From AP-15 sp036008325 (lineage in GTDB: Bacteria; Pseudomonadota; Alphaproteobacteria; ATCC43930; CGMCC-115725): DNA of 13,692 nt. The notes under the pieces were generated by a model. The model saw only the letters and a program-made list of their open reading frames with translations. It was not told the origin of the DNA and ran no database searches. Below are positions 7,877-13,692 of the stretch, piece after piece. Position 1 is the stretch's first letter. Each line of letters opens with the position of its first letter. The stretch is taken from positions 1 through 13,692 of the forward strand of contig DASYNW010000075.1 in assembly GCA_036008325.1 (NCBI GenBank), in the 5' to 3' direction. Both the position numbers and the translations under genes were made by a program.

Positions 7877-8044
7877 TAGTACGAATTTGACATTTGGTAC
7901 CGTCGCTTTTTCCCGTCATACCCGCGAAAGCGGGCACCCAGGGCAGCCAATTCCGTGGCCTGCGGCTCTGGACCCCGCTTTCGCGGGGGCGACGATACAG
8001 AGGTGATGGGTATCATCTGTCAGGTTCGCACCACTAGCTACTAG
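7873..8044. repeat. MITE/REP-like nested imperfect palindrome, 172 bp
   Basis: The outer ends are CTAGTAG (7873-7879) and CTACTAG (8038-8044). Next inward, the left arm has ACGAATTTGACA and the right arm, reverse-complemented, has GCGAACCTGACA. TTTGGTACC then faces GATGATACCC. The inner core is a near-perfect inverted repeat: 7914-7941 (CGTCATACCCGCGAAAGCGG and on) against 7966-7994, around a 24-bp centre. Each core half also holds its own mini-hairpin, CCCGC-GAAA-GCGGG (7921-7934) and CCCGC-TTTC-GCGGG (7974-7987). The right arm has about 8 extra bases. CTAG at both extremes could be a target-site duplication or the terminus itself. No coding capacity was found. It lies between convergent genes and may also stop transcription from both sides. 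CCCGCGAAAGCGGG cores are, from general knowledge, frequent dispersed repeats in Alphaproteobacteria. Confidence 0.75.
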
Positions 8045-8062
8045 GATCCCCAGCGCCCGCGT

Positions 8063-8091
8063 GCCTCCCCCGACTTCGCGCCGGGGGAGGC
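8063..8091 (-). terminator. GC-rich stem-loop downstream of lepA
   Basis: GCCTCCCCCG (8063-8072) and CGGGGGAGGC (8082-8091) form a perfect 10-bp stem with a 9-nt loop. It starts 21 bp past the lepA stop codon. No T-tract follows on the minus strand, so this is a stable 3' stem-loop rather than a textbook intrinsic terminator. Confidence 0.55.
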
Positions 8092-8112
8092 GGGTCCGGC
8101 CCGACGCCGCGC

Positions 8113-9915
<1,803 letters not shown>

Positions 9916-10007
9916 GCAGGGGCGAACATAGGGCGGAACGCCAGGACTATCAACGTGACCCCCGAATCAACGTGGCTCCGTCGGCGCTCGACTGCCGCAA
10001 CGCCGAG

Positions 10008-10024
10008 CCGAGCCAATGGCTCGG
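10008..10024 (-). terminator. Short stem-loop downstream of the 88-aa gene
   Basis: CCGAGCC-AAT-GGCTCGG is a perfect 7-bp stem with a 3-nt loop, about 67 bp past the stop codon of the minus-strand gene at 10091. It lacks a T-tract. It could be a 3' end structure, or simply a palindromic site in the gap between this gene and lepA. Confidence 0.3.
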
Positions 10025-10090
10025 GGCGTGCGGGCTGCCGGTCGAGCGGCGTCGGCCGGCAACCGCGCCGGGGAAGCTGCGATCGGCTTG

Positions 10091-10357
10091 TCAGCCGCCG
10101 GCTTTCGCCTCCTCGCATGCCGCCGGCTCGCCGGCCGTGGCCACCTGCTGCCGGAATTCGGCAGCGGTTTCGCAGATTTGCACGGAAATGTTCGGATTGG
10201 CCTCGGCTTCGGCAACCATCGCGTTACGATCGTGCCGCGCTTGCTCGACGCGCTGATAGCGAAACGAGCTTCGCCGCCCCTCACCAAGCGAGAACGTGTC
10301 ATAGCTGAACCTGCCGCTGCTCTCGAGCACCGGGCCAACATACAAAATCGCCCTCAT
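10091..10357 (-). CDS. Hypothetical small protein, 88 aa, no family recognised
   Basis: The start is ATG 10357, supported by a strong GAGGAG site 7 nt upstream. The frame extends 31 codons further upstream but through AT-rich leader with no ribosome site. The protein begins MRAILYVGPVLESSGRFSYDTF, then has a basic middle (GRRSSFRYQRVEQARHDRNA) and a probably helical, acidic and Ala-rich second half (NAMVAEAEANPNISVQICETAAEFRQQVATAGEPAACEEAKAGG). It has two cysteines, no signal peptide, no membrane segment and no recognisable motif. It stands alone between lepA and the HAD gene, with more than 200 bp of leader. That leader carries an operator-like palindrome (10460-10478), suggesting tight regulation. 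The strong ribosome site and normal codon composition make it likely to be a real gene. I cannot suggest a function. Confidence 0.65.
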   Translation of the reverse strand: MRAILYVGPVLESSGRFSYDTFSLGEGRRSSFRYQRVEQARHDRNAMVAEAEANPNISVQICETAAEFRQQVATAGEPAACEEAKAGG

Positions 10358-10425
10358 GATCTCTCCTCGTTGTGCGAGCATGCTCTTCGTCTGGAACGCA
10401 ATCGGCGCCGCCATGCTCCAAAAGA

Positions 10426-10444
10426 TTTCGTAAATATTCGTAAA
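10426..10444 (-). repeat. Two helical-turn-spaced TTTACGAAT/A repeats upstream of the 88-aa gene
   Basis: On the minus strand, TTTACGAAT (10444-10436) and TTTACGAAA (10434-10426) repeat with a 10-bp period. They sit in the AT-rich leader between the palindrome at 10460-10478 and the ribosome site. This spacing puts both copies on the same DNA face, as in tandem activator or repressor sites. The factor is unknown. Confidence 0.4.
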
Positions 10445-10459
10445 AATCATGTAACAATG

Positions 10460-10478
10460 TACGTTACACGGTAACGTA
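10460..10478. promoter_or_regulatory. Perfect 8-bp inverted repeat, operator-like, overlapping a possible promoter
   Basis: TACGTTAC-ACG-GTAACGTA is perfectly symmetric with a 3-bp spacer. A further half-site GTAAC lies at 10451-10455. On the minus strand a candidate -35 TTGTAA (10489-10484) and -10 TAACGT (10466-10461) with a 17-bp spacer straddle the palindrome, so a bound repressor would block the promoter of the 88-aa gene. The size and symmetry fit a TetR-type operator, but no regulator gene lies nearby and the assignment is inference. The HAD gene on the plus strand begins about 100 bp away and could share control. Confidence 0.5.
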
Positions 10479-10580
10479 TAAAATTACAACCTAATAAGAT
10501 CGAGTCCTCGGCGGCATCGCGGCGCCGGAACCACGCCGGGGCTTGACCGGCGCCACGCCATCACCGAATTTGGCGCCCTG

Positions 10581-11468
10581 ATGAGGGTCGTGTCGATTCC
10601 CGGAATTGCCGCGGTGGCGCCGCGCTACGACGGGTTCATTCTCGATTTGTGGGGGGTGATCCATGACGGCGTCGCACCGCTGCCGGGCGCCGTCGGCTGC
10701 CTCGCTGCGCTGATCGATGCCGGCAAGCGCATCGCCCTCCTATCGAACGCGCCGCGCCGGGCGGACGATGTCGTGCGCCGCATCACCGAGATCGGCGTGC
10801 CGGCAGGCGCCTACCATCACGTCATGTCGTCGGGCGAAGAGGCGTGGCAATTCCTTTACCGTCGCGACGACCCGTTTTATGCGGCGCTCGGCCGGCGCTG
10901 CCTGCACATCTGCTCGGACCGCGACCTCGAAATCCGCGACGGGCTCGGGCTCGAGTATGTCGAGGACGCCGCGGCGGCAGATTTCATCCTCAACACCGGC
11001 CCCGCCGGTTGGGACGATACGATCGAGGATTATGCGCCGCTGCTGCGCCTGGCATTGGCGAAGGGGCTGCCGATGGTCTGCGCCAACCCCGATCTGGTGG
11101 TCATGCACGGAGCGCGGCTGGCGCTGTGCGCCGGCGCGCTGGCGCAGTGGTACGAGGCGGAGGGCGGCCAGGTGCGCTGGCACGGCAAGCCCTACCGCTC
11201 GGTCTATGACAGCTGCACCGCACTCCTCGGCATCGAGGACCATTCGCGCATCCTCGCCGTCGGCGACAGCCTGCGCACCGACATCGCCGGAGCGGCGGCG
11301 GCAGGTCTCGACAGCCTCTTTATTGCCGGCGGCATCCACGCCGCCGAATTCGGCATCCGCGGCGAAGGCGAGCCGGACTTGGCGCGCATCGACACGGCAC
11401 TGGCTGCCGGCTCGGTTGTCGGGCGGGAGCTGCGTCCGATCGCCGTCGCCCGCCGGTTTTCCTGGTAG
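10581..11468 (+). CDS. HAD-superfamily class IIA hydrolase (TIGR01459-like, NagD relatives)
   Basis: A 295-aa cytosolic HAD-fold protein, probably a phosphatase of unknown substrate. ATG 10581 begins MRVVSIPGIAAVAPRYDGFILDLWGVIHDG. Motif I is D22-L-W-G-V (nucleophile D22), with Trp replacing the second Asp of the D-x-D signature. That fits my memory of the alphaproteobacterial TIGR01459 group rather than NagD proper (DMDGV). Motif II is IALLSNAPR (S55), followed by the class IIA cap region (about 80-190, including HICSDRDLEIRDGL and ADFILNTG). The lysine motif is WHGKPYRSVYD (K203), and motif IV is ILAVGDSLRTDIAGAAAAG (D229, D234). The ribosome site is weak. An 8-bp inverted repeat GGCGCCGG (10521-10528) and CCGGCGCC (10547-10554) lies in the leader. 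Family assignment is firm; the physiological substrate is unknown, and loss of the acid/base Asp may change the chemistry. Confidence 0.88.
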   Translation: MRVVSIPGIAAVAPRYDGFILDLWGVIHDGVAPLPGAVGCLAALIDAGKRIALLSNAPRRADDVVRRITEIGVPAGAYHHVMSSGEEAWQFLYRRDDPFYAALGRRCLHICSDRDLEIRDGLGLEYVEDAAAADFILNTGPAGWDDTIEDYAPLLRLALAKGLPMVCANPDLVVMHGARLALCAGALAQWYEAEGGQVRWHGKPYRSVYDSCTALLGIEDHSRILAVGDSLRTDIAGAAAAGLDSLFIAGGIHAAEFGIRGEGEPDLARIDTALAAGSVVGRELRPIAVARRFSW

Positions 11469-11476
11469 CCGCCCGC

Positions 11477-11527
11477 CGGCTCAATATGCGGCCCGGCTCA
11501 ATGGCTGGCCCCGATTAATGGCTGGCG
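11477..11527. repeat. Three degenerate tandem 17-bp units between convergent genes
   Basis: CGGCTCAATATGCGGCC (11477-11493), CGGCTCAATGGCTGGCC (11494-11510) and CCGATTAATGGCTGGCG (11511-11527) abut exactly. Adjacent units differ at 4 of 17 positions. The third unit contains the stop codon and the last codons of the minus-strand 113-aa gene. This is probably a local slippage duplication. Confidence 0.45.
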
Positions 11528-11856
11528 TTGTGCAGGATCGCCTCGCGCAGCCCGGTTTCATAGCCGAGCCCGAGCGCGGTCACGATCGCGGTCGGCGGCG
11601 ACGAGCGGATCAGGCCTTTGCGTTCGAGCGCCGCCCACACCGCCGGGTTGCGCAGCCCGGTCGCATCGCGCGAGGCCACCACCGTTTCGCCGATGTGAAA
11701 ATGGTCGCCGTGCGGCGCGGGGAGGCGGGTCAGGACGACGCTCTCGGGCTCGTCGCCGGGCCGCGAATAGTCGCTCTGCCGCGCCAGCTCCTGCAGCAGG
11801 GTCAAGGTCTTCAGCTGCAGCGGGTTCAGGTTGAGCGGGTTTCGCTTGGGCGCCAT
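11515..11856 (-). CDS. Conserved-looking hypothetical protein, 113 aa
   Basis: ATG 11856 gives MAPKRNPLNLNPLQLKTLTLLQELAR, an N-terminus I recall in uncharacterised alphaproteobacterial proteins (NPLxLNPLQLxTLxLLQELA). The rest is a small alpha/beta protein: SVVLTRLPAPHGDHFHIGETVVASRDATGLRNPAVWAALERKGLIRS and then a Tyr/Gly-rich end. The HGDHFHIG cluster (three His, one Asp, about 50-57) could bind metal. The segment from VWAALERKGLIRS onward resembles a winged-helix recognition region seen in small DNA-binding proteins, but this is weak. AGGGG lies only 2-3 nt before ATG 11856, a short spacing, and the frame stays open to 11973 without a better start. The gene follows the EEP-fold gene on the same strand (132-bp gap) and converges with the HAD gene (46-bp gap). 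No function is assigned. Confidence 0.75.
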   Translation of the reverse strand: MAPKRNPLNLNPLQLKTLTLLQELARQSDYSRPGDEPESVVLTRLPAPHGDHFHIGETVVASRDATGLRNPAVWAALERKGLIRSSPPTAIVTALGLGYETGLREAILHNASH

Positions 11857-11935
11857 AACCCCTGATTTAGCCCGGCCGCCGGGCCGACGCAACGGCATCA
11901 GCGCCTCGCGCCCGGCAAACGGGTCCGCCGGGCCG

Positions 11936-11959
11936 GCCTCAGATCCAGCCTCAGATGCA
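11936..11959. repeat. Tandem duplication of a 12-bp unit
   Basis: GCCTCAGATCCA (11936-11947) is followed directly by GCCTCAGATGCA (11948-11959), with one mismatch. It lies in the 132-bp gap between the EEP-fold gene and the 113-aa gene. Confidence 0.45.
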
Positions 11960-11988
11960 GGCGCCGGACCCAACTATCGGCGCCGGCG

Positions 11989-12837
11989 TCAAATATCGGC
12001 ACTCGGGCGCGAACCCGACCTTGCCGGCCACCGCAACACCCGCCCGCGCTCCCGGCGGCGCGGCTGGCCGGCGGTCCACCACAAGGTGCCGACCAAGGGC
12101 AGGTGATCGGAAGCCAGGCGCGCGAGCGGCGAGCGATAGACATGAACATCGCGCAGCACCGCCGGCCCGTCGGCATAGATCCGATCGAGCGGCAGCACCG
12201 GCATCCAGGATGGGAACGTGCGCGGCGCGGCACTCGGCCCGAGGCAGCGGTCGAGGGCGCGGATGCCGCCGCTGCGCCCGCGCCATTCGTTCAGGTCGCC
12301 GACCAGCAGCACCGCGTGCGCCGCCCGCCGGTCCGGCGTGAACGGCTCGTCGAGCGCGGCGATCAGGCGATTGGCCTGCAAGCGCCGTTCGCCGGCATGG
12401 AGGCCGAAATGCGTCGCCAGCACGCGCAGCACCCGCTCGCCGATCATCAGGTCGGCATCGAGCGCCGCTCGGGGCTCGTAATCCGAAACCGCGAGGTCGA
12501 TCGCGTGCGCGGCGGCCACCGGAAACCGCGTCAGGATCGCGTTGGCGAAGCGGCCGCGATGACCGCGGGCCCCGGCGCCAAGGATGATCCGGCGGCCGGT
12601 CGCTTCGGCCAGGTAAGCCGCCTGGTCGGGATGGAGCCCGGTTCCGCGGCGCACGCCGACCTCTTGCAGACAGGCGATGTCCGCGTCGATTTCGTGCAGC
12701 ACGGCGGCGATCCGCGCCGGGTCATAGCGGCGGTCGACCCCGACGCAGCCATGGATGTTGTAGGTGACCACCCTGAGCGAGGGCGATTCGGCAGTCCCGC
12801 GAGCGAGAATCCGGGCCGCCCCGCGATCATCCGGCAT
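11989..12837 (-). CDS. Endonuclease/exonuclease/phosphatase (EEP) family hydrolase
   Basis: A 282-aa DNase I-like fold enzyme; members cleave phosphodiester or phosphomonoester bonds in nucleic acids, lipids or inositol phosphates. ATG 12837 has AGAAGGG about 7 nt upstream; a TTG directly precedes it. All active-site signatures are present: VVTYNIHG (N27), CLQEV (metal-binding E59), LATHFGLH (H143), LLVGDLNEWRG (D181, N183), LDRIYA (D218) and the terminal SDHLPLVGTL (D244, H245). The catalytic centre therefore appears intact. There is no signal peptide, membrane segment or phospholipase D partner that would hint at a lipid role, although THFGLH...R is common in the cytoplasmic EEP proteins found near phospholipase D genes. 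The C-terminus beyond residue 255 is an Arg-rich tail (RRRERGRVLRWPARSGSRP). It is divergent from bdhA across about 250 bp. The substrate is unknown. Confidence 0.88.
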   Translation of the reverse strand: MPDDRGAARILARGTAESPSLRVVTYNIHGCVGVDRRYDPARIAAVLHEIDADIACLQEVGVRRGTGLHPDQAAYLAEATGRRIILGAGARGHRGRFANAILTRFPVAAAHAIDLAVSDYEPRAALDADLMIGERVLRVLATHFGLHAGERRLQANRLIAALDEPFTPDRRAAHAVLLVGDLNEWRGRSGGIRALDRCLGPSAAPRTFPSWMPVLPLDRIYADGPAVLRDVHVYRSPLARLASDHLPLVGTLWWTAGQPRRRERGRVLRWPARSGSRPSADI

Positions 12838-12931
12838 CAATCGCCCTTCTGTCCTTGACGGATCCGTGGAACCTCATCGCAGCAGCCCTTGTGCCGACGG
12901 CCGGCGCAACCGCCGCTTTGCAACATATGGC

Positions 12932-12965
12932 GCGGGTCTTGCGAACCCGCATCGTTGGTCGACCA
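12932..12965. promoter_or_regulatory. Stem-loop and palindrome in the EEP/bdhA divergent intergenic region
   Basis: GCGGGT (12932-12937) and ACCCGC (12945-12950) form a 6-bp stem with a 7-nt loop. Six bases on, TGGTCGACCA (12956-12965) is a perfect 10-bp palindrome. They sit between divergent genes, so they may be control sites, but nothing identifies a factor. Confidence 0.25.
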
Positions 12966-13046
12966 TGTCTAAGCTCACCCTCAACCGGTTGCTGCGCCGC
13001 CGCGCGGGCAGCGTGTAATACGACAAAATGAGCGCCGGTGTCGCCC

Positions 13047-13074
13047 CGGCGTCAATATGTCTCGGCGCCAATAT
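13047..13074 (+). repeat. Direct repeat just before the bdhA ribosome site
   Basis: CGGCGTCAATAT (13047-13058) and CGGCGCCAATAT (13063-13074) repeat with a 16-bp period and one mismatch. They end 2 nt before the AAGGAGAG ribosome site. CGCCGG (13033-13038) and CCGGCG (13046-13051) form a hairpin overlapping the first copy. This could be an operator pair or a leader structure controlling bdhA. Confidence 0.35.
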
Positions 13075-13087
13075 AAGGAGAGAATCC

Positions 13088-13692
13088 ATGCTCAAAGGTA
13101 AATCTGCCATCGTTACCGGGTCGACCAGCGGGATCGGCCTCGGCATCGCCGTGGCACTGGCGGCCGAAGGCTGCGCGCTGATGCTGAACGGTTTCGGCGA
13201 CCCCGGCGAGATCGACAAGCTGCGGGCCGACCTCGCCGCCGAGCACGGCGTCGCCGTCGCCTATTCCCCGGCCGACGTGTCCAAGCCGGCGCAGATCCGC
13301 GAATTGGTGGCCGAGGCCGTGCGCCGGTTCGGCAGTGTCGACATCCTGGTCAATAACGCCGGAATCCAGCACGTCGCCAAAATCGTCGACTTTCCCGAGG
13401 ACCGCTGGGACGCGGTGATCGCGATCAATCTGAGTGCGGCGTTTCATGCGACCAAGGCGGCGCTGCCCCATATGACGGCGAAAAAATGGGGCCGCATCGT
13501 CAACATCGCCTCGGCCCACGGGCTCGTCGCCAGCGCCGAGAAGGCCGCCTACGTCACCGCCAAGCACGGGATCGTCGGGTTCACCAAGGTGGTCGCGATC
13601 GAGACCGCAAACGACGGCGTCACCTGCAACGCGATCTGCCCCGGCTGGGTCCTGACCCCGCTGGTGCAACGCCAGATCGAAGCCCGCGCCGC
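13088..13692 (+). CDS. bdhA: 3-hydroxybutyrate dehydrogenase (SDR family; C-terminus off the right edge)
   Basis: Interconverts (R)-3-hydroxybutyrate and acetoacetate with NAD(H), linking PHB storage to acetoacetyl-CoA. ATG 13088 has a strong AAGGAGAG site about 5 nt upstream. The 201 complete codons present show the SDR cofactor loop TGSTSGIGLGIA (10-21), the adenine-pocket Asp in PADVS (D63), NNAGIQHVAKI (89-99), the active-site Asn114 (INLSAAFH), Ser142 (NIASAHGLVAS), and Tyr155 and Lys159 (YVTAKHGIVGFTK). CPGWVLTPLVQRQIEARA leads into the substrate-binding lid. NAGIQHV, AHGLVAS and GWVLTPLV are characteristic of bacterial D-beta-hydroxybutyrate dehydrogenases, and the catalytic residue numbering matches characterised members (S142/Y155/K159). 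The family is about 260 aa, so roughly 60 residues lie outside the window. Confidence 0.93.
   Translation, partial: MLKGKSAIVTGSTSGIGLGIAVALAAEGCALMLNGFGDPGEIDKLRADLAAEHGVAVAYSPADVSKPAQIRELVAEAVRRFGSVDILVNNAGIQHVAKIVDFPEDRWDAVIAINLSAAFHATKAALPHMTAKKWGRIVNIASAHGLVASAEKAAYVTAKHGIVGFTKVVAIETANDGVTCNAICPGWVLTPLVQRQIEARA

Noticed and set aside
7873..8044. Could the repeat be a CRISPR array or integron attC site?
   Set aside because: There are no regularly spaced identical repeats with unique spacers and no integrase or attC core sites; the structure is one inverted-repeat unit.
12965..13018. 17-codon plus-strand frame starting ATG (MSKLTLNRLLRRRAGSV) before bdhA, considered as a leader peptide.
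   Set aside because: No ribosome site precedes it, and there is no attenuator geometry or codon pattern tied to bdhA.

Overview
This is a GC-rich (roughly two-thirds G+C), gene-dense chromosomal segment. Codon use, alphaproteobacterial-type protein variants (SerB, PdxJ, class IIA HAD) and a CCCGCGAAAGCGGG-type palindromic repeat point to an alphaproteobacterium, perhaps Rhodospirillales or a relative. The genus cannot be read from the sequence. No rRNA, tRNA, CRISPR array, phage or transposase gene was seen. All but one of the twelve genes are conserved housekeeping or metabolic genes or belong to recognisable families; the 88-aa gene is unrecognised.

Left part (1-6561): a partial acetolactate synthase large subunit (minus, running off the left edge) lies 106 bp downstream of miaA (tRNA prenyltransferase, minus). 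serB (phosphoserine phosphatase, plus) diverges from miaA and converges on a DegP/Do-type periplasmic protease (minus). Then come a two-TM bacterial PH-domain protein and pdxJ (vitamin B6), both minus. The degP, serB, miaA, ilv neighbourhood is, from memory, a recurrent arrangement in Alphaproteobacteria. serB and ilvB feed amino-acid synthesis, miaA acts on tRNA, and degP serves envelope quality control.

Middle part (6562-10357): a plus-strand amidohydrolase-2 family enzyme is followed by a 172-bp nested imperfect palindrome that looks like a MITE/REP-type element. Its left end contains the amidohydrolase stop codon. lepA (elongation factor 4, minus) follows. An 88-aa unrecognised protein (minus) lies behind an AT-rich leader with a perfect 8-bp inverted repeat that resembles a repressor operator.

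Right part (10581-13692): a class IIA HAD hydrolase (TIGR01459-like, plus), a 113-aa conserved-looking hypothetical protein and an endonuclease/exonuclease/phosphatase-fold enzyme (both minus), and a divergent, right-truncated 3-hydroxybutyrate dehydrogenase gene (plus) of PHB/ketone-body metabolism.

I did not find a clear new multi-gene system. The items most worth a second look are the MITE-like element at 7873-8044, the operator-like palindrome with its orphan gene at 10091-10478, the duplicated terminator-like arms before ilvB, and the D-x-E variant of the SerB catalytic motif.
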